From: Cupriavidus gilardii
GTDB taxonomy: Bacteria; Pseudomonadota; Gammaproteobacteria; Burkholderiales; Burkholderiaceae
Assembly: GCF_013314895.1 (NCBI RefSeq)
Contig: NZ_JABTYE010000021.1
Span: forward strand, 34,766-98,765
Direction of reading: 5' to 3'
Length of the DNA stretch: 64,000 nucleotides
Positions within the stretch are counted from its first letter, which is position 1, and each line of letters starts with the position of its first letter. Positions 1 to 8,660 of the stretch are shown in pieces. The position numbers and the translations under genes are program-made. The notes beneath the pieces are model-generated. The model saw only the letters and a list, made by a program, of their open reading frames with translations. It did not search any database and was not told the DNA's origin.

Positions 1-332
1 CGCTGCGCCCCTTCCTCGGGATCGAGCTTGCCCGCCGGAAACTCCAGCATCACCTCCCGGACCGCATAGCGGAACTGGCGCTCGAGCAGCACGGTGCCGT
101 CGTCGAACAGCGGGATCATCATCACCGCGCCGGGGTGCTCGACATACTCGCGGCCGGCCTGCTTGCCGTCGGGCAGCCGCACGATGTCCTGCTTCAGCGT
201 CAGAAACTTGCCCCGGTGCAGCGTCGCGGACGCCAGCGGGACTTCCGTCAGATGGTCGTCGCCGCCGGCGTCGAGCGCTTCGGGGGAGACCAGGGGGGCA
301 GCCTTGGAGGCTTTCGATTGGGATGACGACAT
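1..332 (-). CDS. NUDIX hydrolase, ADP-ribose pyrophosphatase type (3' part off window)
   Basis: The reading frame starts at the ATG read from 332 down and runs off the left edge, so only about 110 N-terminal residues are visible. The N-terminal 75 residues fit the beta-rich domain of ADP-ribose pyrophosphatases (NudF-like). They are followed by the start of the Nudix box region, EFPAGKLDPEEGAQ, where the GX5EX7REUXEEXGU motif begins. The family cleaves ADP-ribose and related nucleoside diphosphate sugars to AMP and a phosphosugar in the cytoplasm. It lies 48 nt downstream of the DUF2818 gene on the same strand, so it is probably the tail of the nuo transcription unit. The missing C-terminus holds the catalytic glutamates, so substrate class is inferred only from the N-terminal half. 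Confidence 0.85.
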   Translation of the reverse strand, partial: MSSSQSKASKAAPLVSPEALDAGGDDHLTEVPLASATLHRGKFLTLKQDIVRLPDGKQAGREYVEHPGAVMMIPLFDDGTVLLERQFRYAVREVMLEFPAGKLDPEEGAQ

Positions 333-380
333 GAACGCTCCGGGATGGCGAGGCCGCCGAAGGTCATGCCGGGTTCGGCG

Positions 381-689
381 TCAGCTCGCGCGATGTTTGA
401 CCAGATACTGCCAGGTGTAGCCGGGGAAGGCGAACACCAGCATCAGGCAGGCGGTGATCGCGTAGAACTGCCAGCCCTGGGCAAAGCGGTTGCCCAGGCC
501 GGCCTCGACGGCGAAACCGACCGCGCCGACCAGCAGATAGTAGACGATCAGCTCGGCGAGCCGCATCCAGAACGGCTTGCGCGGCTTGCCGAGCGGGATC
601 ACCGCGAACAGGCGCTGGTTGACGAACGGCAGATTGGCACAGGCCAATGCCAGCAGGATGACAAACCAGCCGCCCGCGGATGCGCTCAT
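381..689 (-). CDS. DUF2818 family small inner-membrane protein
   Basis: This is a 102-residue protein with three predicted membrane segments (about residues 6-24, 45-65 and 75-95) and a basic patch KPRKPFW after the first. It matches the DUF2818 family, which in Burkholderiales is found directly after nuoN. It begins 34 nt after the nuoN stop on the same strand and is followed by the NUDIX gene. Function is unknown. The position suggests co-expression with complex I, perhaps as an assembly or stability factor, but that is inference from context only. Confidence 0.8.
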   Translation of the reverse strand: MSASAGGWFVILLALACANLPFVNQRLFAVIPLGKPRKPFWMRLAELIVYYLLVGAVGFAVEAGLGNRFAQGWQFYAITACLMLVFAFPGYTWQYLVKHRAS

Positions 690-723
690 TGCGGTTTGCG
701 TGGTGTTCGCGTGGGCCGGGGGC

Positions 724-2199
724 TCAGGCGCCCAGCGTGGTGCGCACGACCTGGTAGCACAGGTTCATCAGCGCGGCCGGGAAGATGCCCAGCACGACGA
801 TGACCAGGCCGTTCAGGCTCAGCAGCGAACGCAGACCGCCCGATGCCTCCAGCACTTCCTCGCCGGCCGGCACGTCGAAGTACATCAGCTTGACGATGCG
901 CAGGTAGTAGAACGCACCGATCAGCGAGAACAGCACCGCCACCACGGCCAGCCACGACATGCCCGCGGCGACCACGGCTTCGAGCACGGCCAGCTTGGCG
1001 TAGAAGCCCACGGTCGGCGGAATGCCGGCCAGCGAGAACATCATCACCAGCATCAGCAGCGCGAACCACGGGTTCTTGCGCGACATGCCGCGCATGTCTT
1101 CCAGCGTTTCCGCCTCGAAGCCCTTGTTGGTGCGCAGCAGGATGATGCCGAAGGTCCCCAGCGTGGTCAGCACATAGGTGACCGCGTAGAACATCGCCGA
1201 GCCGTAGGCGCTGGCGGCACCGTCGGTCTGGCCGCCCGCCACACCCGACAGCATGCCGAGCAGCAGGAACCCCATGTGCGAGATGGTCGAATACGCCAGC
1301 ATCCGCTTCAGGTTGCTCTGCACGATCGCGGTCAGGTTGCCGATCGCCAGCGACACCACCGCCAGCACCGACAGCATGATCTGCCAGTCCACCGCCAGCG
1401 GCAGCAGGCCCTCGACCAGGATGCGCAGCGTCATTGCGAAGGCGGCCAGCTTCGGCGCACCGGCAATCAGCAGCGTCACCGCGGTCGGCGAGCCCTGGTA
1501 GATGTCCGGAATCCACATGTGGAACGGCGCGGCGCCCAGCTTGAAGGCCAGGCCGGCGACCAGGAACACCACGCCGAAGGCCAGCATCGTCGTGTTGACG
1601 CGGCCGGACTCGACCACGCGGAACACTTCGCCAAGATTCAGCGAACCGGTGGCGCCGTACATCATCGACATGCCGTACAGCAGGAAGCCCGAGGCGAGCG
1701 CGCCCAGCACGAAGTACTTCATCGCCGATTCCGACGTCACGCGCGAATCGCGGCGCAGCGCGACCAGCGCGTAGGACGACAGCGACAGCAGTTCCACGCC
1801 AAGGTAAAGCGTCAGGAAGTTGTTGCCGGTGATCATCACGATCTGGCCGCCCAGCGTGAACAGCGCCAGCATGTAGAACTCGCCGGCGTACAGGTCACGA
1901 TCGCCGAGGTAGCGGCGCGTATAGACCAGCGTCACGAACAGCGCCAGCGCCGAGAACGACGACAGCACATTGGCCATCGGGTCGATCACCGCCAGGTTCG
2001 AGAAGGCGTAGTGGGTCTCGCCGCTGGCCGCGTTCAGGCCGAACCAGACGGTCAGCACCAGCGTGATCAGCAGCGACAGCGGATAGGCGACGCTCGAGCG
2101 GCTCTTGCCGCGCGCCAGGTCGATCCAGTTGACCGCCGCGATGGCGATCGCGAGGAAGATGATCGGGGCGACAGCGGCCCAATTCGTGGTCGATTCCAT
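724..2199 (-). CDS. nuoN: NADH-quinone oxidoreductase subunit N
   Basis: This 491-residue polytopic membrane protein is one of the three antiporter-like proton-pumping subunits (L, M, N) in the membrane arm of complex I. About 14 membrane helices can be traced. The family signatures are present: a glutamate in the fifth helix region (LYLGVELLSLSSYALVA), and the broken-helix lysine segments APFHMWIPDIYQGSP and LKRMLAYSTISHMG, which form the proton path. It is last of the 14 nuo genes, 18 nt after nuoM. Length matches the family (about 485-490). Confidence 0.97.
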   Translation of the reverse strand: MESTTNWAAVAPIIFLAIAIAAVNWIDLARGKSRSSVAYPLSLLITLVLTVWFGLNAASGETHYAFSNLAVIDPMANVLSSFSALALFVTLVYTRRYLGDRDLYAGEFYMLALFTLGGQIVMITGNNFLTLYLGVELLSLSSYALVALRRDSRVTSESAMKYFVLGALASGFLLYGMSMMYGATGSLNLGEVFRVVESGRVNTTMLAFGVVFLVAGLAFKLGAAPFHMWIPDIYQGSPTAVTLLIAGAPKLAAFAMTLRILVEGLLPLAVDWQIMLSVLAVVSLAIGNLTAIVQSNLKRMLAYSTISHMGFLLLGMLSGVAGGQTDGAASAYGSAMFYAVTYVLTTLGTFGIILLRTNKGFEAETLEDMRGMSRKNPWFALLMLVMMFSLAGIPPTVGFYAKLAVLEAVVAAGMSWLAVVAVLFSLIGAFYYLRIVKLMYFDVPAGEEVLEASGGLRSLLSLNGLVIVVLGIFPAALMNLCYQVVRTTLGA

Positions 2200-2217
2200 G
2201 ATTCGTTCTCTCCCTGC

Positions 2218-3684
2218 TTACAGCTTGGACTGCGCCACGTGCGACAGCAGGTTGACCACCGATGCGTGCATCACATCGGTAAAGGGTTTCGGATGCAGGC
2301 CCATGTACAGCGTCATCGCGGCCAGCAGGCCCAGCATGACGAACTCGCGCTTGTTCAGGTCGACCAGCTCGGCGACGTGCTGGTGCTTGATCTCGCCGAA
2401 CACCACGCGCTTGACCATCCACAGCGAATAGGCCGCGCCGAGAATCAGCGACGTCGCGGCGGCCAGGCCGATCCAGAAGTTGTACTGGACGCCGCCCAGG
2501 ATCACCATCCACTCGCCGACGAAGCCCGAGGTGGCCGGCAGGCCGCTGTTGGCCATCGCGAAGAACACCGCGAAGGCCGCGAACTTCGGCATCGTGTTGA
2601 CCACGCCGCCGTAGTCGGCGATCTGGCGCGAGTGCACCCGGTCATAGAGCACACCGATGCAAAGGAACATCGCGCCCGAGATGAAGCCGTGCGAGATCAT
2701 CTGCACGATGCCGCCCTCGATGCCGATCTCGCTGAAGATGAAGAAGCCCAGCGTGACGAAGCCCATGTGCGCGATCGACGAGTACGCGACCAGCTTCTTC
2801 ATGTCGGCCTGCACCATCGCCACCAGGCCGATGTAGATCACGGCCACCAGCGAGATCGCGATGATGAACGCGGCCAGGCTGTGGCTGGCGTCCGGCGCGA
2901 TCGGCAGCGAGAAGCGCAGGAAGCCGTAGGCGCCCAGCTTCAGCATGATCGCGGCCAGCACGACGGAGCCGCCGGTCGGCGCCTCGACGTGGGCGTCGGG
3001 CAGCCAGGTATGGACCGGCCACATCGGCACCTTGACCGCGAAGGCGAGGAAGAACGCCAGGAACAGCAGCACCTGCTCGTTCATCGACAGCTTTGCCTGA
3101 TGCCATTGCAGGATCTCGAAGCTGCCGGTCTTGTTGTACAGGTACAGCAGCGCGACCAGCGTCAGCAGCGAGCCGAGCAGCGTGTACAGGAAGAACTTGA
3201 AGGCCGCGTAGACCCGGTTCGGACCGCCCCAGACGCCGATGATGATGTACATCGGGATCAGCGTGGCCTCGAAGAACACGTAGAACAGCATGCCGTCGAG
3301 CGAGGCGAACACGCCGACCATGATGCCCGACAGGATCAGGAACGAGGCCATGTAGGCCGCCACGCGCTCGGTGATGACCTCCCAGCCGGCGATCACGACG
3401 ATCACCGTGATGAAGGCGGTCAGCACCACGAACCACATCGAGATGCCGTCGACGCCGAGGTGGTAATGGATGTTGAAGCGCTCGATCCACGAATACTTCT
3501 CGACGAACTGCATCTGCGCGGTGCCGCGGTCGAAGTTCAGGATCAGCGGCAGCGTCACCAGGAAGCTGACGATCGAGCCGAACAGCGCGGTCCAGCGGAC
3601 GAAGCCCGGGCTGCGATCCGAGCCGAAGGCCAGCACCAGCAAGCCGAAAAAGATAGGCAGCCAGATAGCGAAAGAGAGAACCAT
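2218..3684 (-). CDS. nuoM: NADH-quinone oxidoreductase subunit M
   Basis: At 488 residues this is the second antiporter-like pump subunit of complex I. The conserved ATLIPMYIIIGVWGG stretch carries the glutamate-containing helix 5 region (FFEATLIPMY). PVHTWLPDAHVEAPTGGSV and DMKKLVAYSSIAHMG are the discontinuous-helix and lysine motifs of the Mrp-like family. It starts at an ATG 14 nt after the nuoL stop and ends 18 nt before nuoN, as expected for one polycistronic message. Confidence 0.97.
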   Translation of the reverse strand: MVLSFAIWLPIFFGLLVLAFGSDRSPGFVRWTALFGSIVSFLVTLPLILNFDRGTAQMQFVEKYSWIERFNIHYHLGVDGISMWFVVLTAFITVIVVIAGWEVITERVAAYMASFLILSGIMVGVFASLDGMLFYVFFEATLIPMYIIIGVWGGPNRVYAAFKFFLYTLLGSLLTLVALLYLYNKTGSFEILQWHQAKLSMNEQVLLFLAFFLAFAVKVPMWPVHTWLPDAHVEAPTGGSVVLAAIMLKLGAYGFLRFSLPIAPDASHSLAAFIIAISLVAVIYIGLVAMVQADMKKLVAYSSIAHMGFVTLGFFIFSEIGIEGGIVQMISHGFISGAMFLCIGVLYDRVHSRQIADYGGVVNTMPKFAAFAVFFAMANSGLPATSGFVGEWMVILGGVQYNFWIGLAAATSLILGAAYSLWMVKRVVFGEIKHQHVAELVDLNKREFVMLGLLAAMTLYMGLHPKPFTDVMHASVVNLLSHVAQSKL

Positions 3685-3698
3685 TTTCGTTGTATTCC

Positions 3699-5804
3699 TT
3701 ACTTGGCGCCCACCGCGCTAGCCGAGAAGATCGTGATCGACAGCAGCACCAGCATGCCCAGGATCATCGCGAATGCGTAGTGATAGATATAACCCGACTG
3801 CACGTAGCGGCTGACCGAGGCGAACCAGCCGACCACGCGCGCGGCGCCGTTGACCAGCAGGCCGTCGATCAGGCCCTGGTCGCCGCCCTTCCACAGGCCC
3901 GTGCCGAGCAGGCGCGCGCCGCGGGCGAACACCGCTTCGTTGATGGCGTCCATGTAGTACTTGTTGTCGAGCAACTTGTACAGGCCGCTGAAGCGTTGCT
4001 GGATCGCCGCCGGGATGTCCGGACGCTTCATGTAGAAGAACCACGACAGCACCACGCCGGCCAGCGCCAGCCACAGCACCGGGGTCTGCAGCGAGTGGAC
4101 GCCCATCGCCACCCAGCCGTGGAACATGTCGGCCAGCTCGCGCATCGCGTGGTGGTTCTCGCCGACGAAGATCACGTTCTGGAAGGCCACGCCGTTCTTG
4201 AAGAAGTCGCCGAACAGCATCGGTTCGATCGCGATCGCACCGATCACTACCGACGGGATCGCCAGCAGCACCAGCGGCAGCGTCACCACCCACGGCGACT
4301 CGTGCGGCTTCTCGCCCGGGGCCAGGCCATGGTGATGATCATCGCCATGCGCCTCTTCCTCTTCGGCCGCGTGGTCGTGATGCAGATGCGGCTTGCCGAA
4401 GCGTTCCTCGCCGTGGAAGACCAGGAAGTACATCCGGAACGAGTAGAACGCGGTGACGAAGACGCCGGCCATCACAGCGAAGTAGGCGAAGCCCGAACCG
4501 GCGATATGCGACTCGGCGACGGCCTCGATGATCGAATCCTTCGAGTAGAAGCCCGAGAAGAACGGCGTGCCGATCAGTGCCAGCGAACCGACCAGCGAGG
4601 TGATCCAGGTGATCGGCATGTACTTGCGCAGGCCGCCCATGTTGCGGATGTCCTGGTCATGGTGCATGCCGATGATCACCGAACCCGCGGCCAGGAACAG
4701 CAGCGCCTTGAAGAAGGCGTGGGTCATCAGGTGGAACACCGCGACCTGGTAGGCCGAGGCGCCCAGCGCGACCGTCATGTAGCCCAGCTGCGACAGCGTC
4801 GAGTAGGCGACCACGCGCTTGATGTCGTTCTGGATGATGCCGAGGAAGCCCATGAACAGCGCGGTGATGGCGCCGATCACCAGCACGAAGGACAGTGCGG
4901 CGTCCGACAGCTCGAACAGCGGCGACATGCGGCTGACCATGAAGATGCCCGCGGTCACCATGGTGGCCGCGTGGATCAGCGCCGAGATCGGGGTCGGGCC
5001 TTCCATCGAGTCGGGCAGCCAGACGTGCAGCGGGAACTGCGCCGATTTGCCCATCGCGCCGATGAACAGGCAGATGCAGGCCACCGTCAGCATCATCCAG
5101 TCGGTGCCCGGGAAGGTCACGGTCGCCAGCTGGTCGCGCGCGGCGAACACCTCGGTGTAGTTCAGGCTGCCGCTGTAGGCCAGCAGCAGGCCGATGCCCA
5201 GGATGAAGCCGAAGTCGCCGACGCGGTTGACCAGGAAGGCCTTCAGGTTGGCGAAGATCGCGGTCGGACGGGTGTACCAGAAGCCGATCAGCAGATACGA
5301 GACGAGACCCACCGCTTCCCAGCCGAAGAACAACTGCAGGAAGTTGTTGCTCATCACCAGCATCAGCATCGAGAAGGTGAACAGCGAGATGTACGCGAAG
5401 AAGCGGTTGTAGCCGGGGTCGCCCTGCATGTAGCCGACGGTGTAGATGTGCACCATCAGCGAGACGAAGGTCACCACCACCATCATCATCGCGGTCAGGG
5501 AGTCGACCAGGAAGCCGACCTCCATCTTCAGCGGGTGGCCGTCGAACGGCAGCACCATCCACTCATAGACCGTGGCGTTGAAGCTGGCCCCATCCACCAT
5601 CACGTCGCGCAGCACGAGCAGCGACAGCAGGCAGGCGATCGCCACGCCGAGAATGGTCACGGTGTGGGCGATGGCGCGGCCGGCGCGCGTCTCCGACGAG
5701 AACGATCCGAAGAACTTGGTGCCGAACAATCCCGCGATGGCCGCGCCGGCGAGCGGCGCCAGCGGAATCGCGAGCAGCAGGTTGGGGTTGAGCGTGGTTG
5801 CCAT
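3699..5804 (-). CDS. nuoL: NADH-quinone oxidoreductase subunit L (long form with His-rich loop)
   Basis: NuoL is the distal proton-pumping subunit of complex I, and its long C-terminal lateral helix runs along the membrane arm. The core motifs [38 protein letters not shown] and [15 protein letters not shown] are clear. The protein has 701 residues, compared with about 613 in Escherichia coli. Part of the extra length is a hydrophilic loop at about residues 468-493, rich in histidine and acidic residues ([20 protein letters not shown]), between two membrane helices. This loop could bind divalent metal, but that is untested. It starts at an ATG 72 nt after nuoK. Confidence 0.97.
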   Translation of the reverse strand: MATTLNPNLLLAIPLAPLAGAAIAGLFGTKFFGSFSSETRAGRAIAHTVTILGVAIACLLSLLVLRDVMVDGASFNATVYEWMVLPFDGHPLKMEVGFLVDSLTAMMMVVVTFVSLMVHIYTVGYMQGDPGYNRFFAYISLFTFSMLMLVMSNNFLQLFFGWEAVGLVSYLLIGFWYTRPTAIFANLKAFLVNRVGDFGFILGIGLLLAYSGSLNYTEVFAARDQLATVTFPGTDWMMLTVACICLFIGAMGKSAQFPLHVWLPDSMEGPTPISALIHAATMVTAGIFMVSRMSPLFELSDAALSFVLVIGAITALFMGFLGIIQNDIKRVVAYSTLSQLGYMTVALGASAYQVAVFHLMTHAFFKALLFLAAGSVIIGMHHDQDIRNMGGLRKYMPITWITSLVGSLALIGTPFFSGFYSKDSIIEAVAESHIAGSGFAYFAVMAGVFVTAFYSFRMYFLVFHGEERFGKPHLHHDHAAEEEEAHGDDHHHGLAPGEKPHESPWVVTLPLVLLAIPSVVIGAIAIEPMLFGDFFKNGVAFQNVIFVGENHHAMRELADMFHGWVAMGVHSLQTPVLWLALAGVVLSWFFYMKRPDIPAAIQQRFSGLYKLLDNKYYMDAINEAVFARGARLLGTGLWKGGDQGLIDGLLVNGAARVVGWFASVSRYVQSGYIYHYAFAMILGMLVLLSITIFSASAVGAK

Positions 5805-5876
5805 AGGACGCTTGTAGGTGTGCGGTCGGGTGCGGTCGGTTGGGTGACGTGTTTCGACAGGAGCGGCTCGCGGGCA

Positions 5877-6182
5877 TCAGCCCTTGAGCGCGTCCAGGTC
5901 GTCGACGTTGATCGTGTCCAGATTGCGGAACAGCACGACCAGGATTGCCAGACCGATCGCCGACTCGGCGGCGGCCACCGTCAGGATAAAGAAAACGAAG
6001 ACTTGTCCGGCCAGGTCGCCCAGATAGTGCGAAAAGGCGACGAAGTTCATGTTGACCGCCAGCAGCATCAGCTCGAGCGCCATCAGCAGCACGATCACGT
6101 TCTTGCGGTTCAGGAAGATGCCGACGATGCTGATCGCAAACAGGATCGCACCGAGCACCAGGAAATGGGCGAGAGAGAGCAC
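5877..6182 (-). CDS. nuoK: NADH-quinone oxidoreductase subunit K
   Basis: This is a 101-residue protein with three membrane helices, the usual size of NuoK. The two conserved membrane glutamates appear in [12 protein letters not shown] (helix 2) and [11 protein letters not shown] (helix 3). These carry protons in the E-channel of complex I. The start is a GTG giving [11 protein letters not shown]; no in-frame ATG fits better. It lies 15 nt after nuoJ and 72 nt before nuoL. Confidence 0.97.
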   Translation of the reverse strand: MLSLAHFLVLGAILFAISIVGIFLNRKNVIVLLMALELMLLAVNMNFVAFSHYLGDLAGQVFVFFILTVAAAESAIGLAILVVLFRNLDTINVDDLDALKG

Positions 6183-6197
6183 GTCGTTCCCCGATCT

Positions 6198-6839
6198 TCA
6201 GTTCTTGTTGGCGGCGTCGGCTTGCTCGCCGGCGGCTTGCGCGGTCTGTGCCGGCATCGAAACCAGCCGCACGCGGTCGGCGCGGCGGGTGCGCAGCTGT
6301 TCGGACACGTCCTGCGCCTTGGTGTCCTTGCGGCGGCGCAGTGTCAGCGCGACCGCGGCGATGATGGCCACCAGCAGGATGATGCCGGCCACCTCGAAGG
6401 CGTAGATGTAGTCGGTGTAGATCAGCTGGCCGAGCGCGCCGGTGTTCGAGTAGTCCGAACCCTGCGGCATCGGCTTGAGCGGTTGCGTGGTGCCGATGAA
6501 GTTGCGCACCAGCACGATCGCCATCTCGGCGATGATCAGCGCGCCGACCACCGAGGCCAGCGGCACATAGGTCCAGAAGTCGCGGCGCAGGTGCTCGATA
6601 TCGATATCGACCATCATCACGACGAACAGGAACAGCACCATCACGGCGCCGACGTAGACCAGCACCAGCAGGATGGCGAGGAATTCGGCCTGCAGCAGCA
6701 GCCACAGCGCGGCTGCCGTGAAGAACGACAGCACGAGGTACAGCGCCGAGTGCACCGGGTTCTTGGCGGTGATGACTTTCAGTGCGGAGAGCACCAGCAC
6801 CACAGCGAAGACGTAGAAGATGGTGGTCGTGAATTCCAT
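6198..6839 (-). CDS. nuoJ: NADH-quinone oxidoreductase subunit J
   Basis: This is a five-helix membrane subunit of complex I, 213 residues from the ATG at 6839 (MEFTTTIFYVF). An in-frame start eight codons upstream would add MPCGTTRT, which is not typical of the family, so the inner ATG is chosen. The conserved third-helix segment VLVYVGAVMVLFLFVVMMVD contains the pi-bulge region involved in coupling. The C-terminal 40 residues are charged and cytoplasmic. The 136-nt gap to nuoI is the largest but one in the operon and shows no gene. Confidence 0.96.
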   Translation of the reverse strand: MEFTTTIFYVFAVVLVLSALKVITAKNPVHSALYLVLSFFTAAALWLLLQAEFLAILLVLVYVGAVMVLFLFVVMMVDIDIEHLRRDFWTYVPLASVVGALIIAEMAIVLVRNFIGTTQPLKPMPQGSDYSNTGALGQLIYTDYIYAFEVAGIILLVAIIAAVALTLRRRKDTKAQDVSEQLRTRRADRVRLVSMPAQTAQAAGEQADAANKN

Positions 6840-6975
6840 GGTTCTCGTCGTGCCGCACGGCACAGGCCACCCCCGGCGGCCTGCCCTTGCGGCATCCTTC
6901 TAGTTGCCCCTTGCGGGGCCCGATTCAATATGCAGCCTTGCGGCCAGGTTCGCGCCGGTTGCCCGGTTCGCGCGA

Positions 6976-7467
6976 TCAGCGGTACTTCGCGTCCGCCGCC
7001 TTGGCCGCCGCGATCTGCGGCTCGTAGCGGTCGCCCACCGCGAGCAGCATGTCCTTGGTGAAATACAGGTCGCCGCGCTTCTCGCCGTGGTACTCGAGAA
7101 TCTGGGTTTCGACGATCGCGTCGACCGGGCAGGCTTCCTCGCAGAAGCCGCAGAAAATGCACTTGGTCAGATCGATGTCGTAGCGCGTGGTACGGCGGGT
7201 GCCGTCGGCGCGCACGTCCGACTCGATCGTGATGGCCAGCGCCGGGCAGACCGCTTCGCACAGCTTGCAGGCGATGCAGCGCTCCTCGCCGTTCGGATAG
7301 CGGCGCAGCGCGTGCAGGCCGCGGAAGCGCGGCGACACCGGCGTCTTCTCCTCGGGGAACTGCACCGTGATCTTGCGGGCGAAGAGATAGCGGCCGGTCA
7401 AGGCCATGCCCTTGAAGAGTTCCTTCAGGAGCAGGCTGTTGAAGAAGTCCTTGATGGCGAGCAGCAT
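6976..7467 (-). CDS. nuoI: NADH-quinone oxidoreductase subunit I (2 x 4Fe-4S)
   Basis: This 163-residue ferredoxin-like subunit carries clusters N6a and N6b and connects the peripheral arm to NuoB. Both CxxCxxCxxxCP motifs are intact: Cys64/67/70/74 and Cys103/106/109/113. An amphipathic N-terminal helix (about residues 4-30) anchors it to the membrane arm. The length is that of the alpha/beta-proteobacterial and mitochondrial (TYKY) form. It starts 98 nt downstream of the nuoH stop. Confidence 0.97.
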   Translation of the reverse strand: MLLAIKDFFNSLLLKELFKGMALTGRYLFARKITVQFPEEKTPVSPRFRGLHALRRYPNGEERCIACKLCEAVCPALAITIESDVRADGTRRTTRYDIDLTKCIFCGFCEEACPVDAIVETQILEYHGEKRGDLYFTKDMLLAVGDRYEPQIAAAKAADAKYR

Positions 7468-7565
7468 GACGATTGCTTCCTAGTAATTCCGCCGGGCGCG
7501 GCGCGTGCGCCGCGGCCCGGTCTGGCCCGTCCCGGTCAGCCTCGTGACCGGGATCGGCGGCGATT

Positions 7566-8630
7566 TCAGTGCCAGATGTTCCAGGGCGACTTGATCCAGA
7601 TCGCCACGATGATCAGCCACGCGACGGTCAACGGAATGAAGACCTTCCAGCCCAGGCGCATGATCTGGTCGTAGCGGTAGCGCGGGAACGAAGCGCGGAT
7701 CCAGATGAACACCGACAGCAGCAGGAATACCTTGATCAGCAGCCAGAAGAAGCCGGGGATCGCGTTGGTGACCACGCTGTCGACCGGGGGCGCCCAGCCG
7801 CCGAGGAACATCAGCGCGGTCATCGTCGAGATGACGATCATGTTGATGTATTCGGCCAGGAAGAACAGCGCGAAGCCCATGCCCGAGTACTCGATCATGT
7901 GGCCGGCCACGATTTCCGATTCGCCTTCCACCACGTCGAACGGGTGCCGGTTGGTTTCGGCCACGCCCGAGATGAAGTAGACGCCGAACATCGGCAGCAG
8001 CGGCAGCCAGTTCCACGACAGGATGTTCAGGCCCATGTTGGCGAAGTAGCCGGTGTTCTGGCCGTTGACGATCGACGACAGGTTCAGGCTGCCCGACACC
8101 ATCAGCACGGTAACCAGGGCAAAGCCCATCGCGATTTCATACGACACCATCTGCGCGGCGGCACGCATCGCGCCGATGAAGGCGTACTTCGAGTTCGAGG
8201 CCCAGCCGGCCAGGATCACGCCGTAGACGCCGACCGAGCTGATCGCCATCACATACAGCAGGCCGGCATTGACGTCCGCCATCACGACCTCGGCCTGGAA
8301 CGGAATCACCGCCCAGATCGCCACCGCGGGCATCAGCACCATCAGCGGCGCGATCAGGTACAGGCCCTTGCTGACCTGCGAGGGCGTCATCACTTCCTTG
8401 AGCAGCAGCTTCAGCACGTCGGCGATCGGCTGCAGCAGGCCCAGCGGGCCGACCCGGTTCGGGCCGATCCGCACGTGCATCCAGCCGATCAGCTTGCGCT
8501 CCCACAGGATCAGGTAGGCCACGCACAGCAGCAGCGGCACCACGATGACCACGGCGCGAATCAGGATCCACAGCGGCGTCCATGCGCCACCGAAGACGGC
8601 CTGTCCCTGCGAGGTAATCCAATCGATCAT
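7566..8630 (-). CDS. nuoH: NADH-quinone oxidoreductase subunit H
   Basis: This 354-residue membrane subunit forms the quinone chamber at the junction with NuoB and NuoD. The conserved loops [20 protein letters not shown] (loop 1) and [20 protein letters not shown] (glutamate-rich loop of the E-channel) are both present. Eight membrane helices are predicted. It starts at an ATG 30 nt after the nuoG stop. Confidence 0.98.
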   Translation of the reverse strand: MIDWITSQGQAVFGGAWTPLWILIRAVVIVVPLLLCVAYLILWERKLIGWMHVRIGPNRVGPLGLLQPIADVLKLLLKEVMTPSQVSKGLYLIAPLMVLMPAVAIWAVIPFQAEVVMADVNAGLLYVMAISSVGVYGVILAGWASNSKYAFIGAMRAAAQMVSYEIAMGFALVTVLMVSGSLNLSSIVNGQNTGYFANMGLNILSWNWLPLLPMFGVYFISGVAETNRHPFDVVEGESEIVAGHMIEYSGMGFALFFLAEYINMIVISTMTALMFLGGWAPPVDSVVTNAIPGFFWLLIKVFLLLSVFIWIRASFPRYRYDQIMRLGWKVFIPLTVAWLIIVAIWIKSPWNIWH

Positions 8631-8660
8631 CTTTCTCTCTCGCCTGTCGTATTCGCTTCT

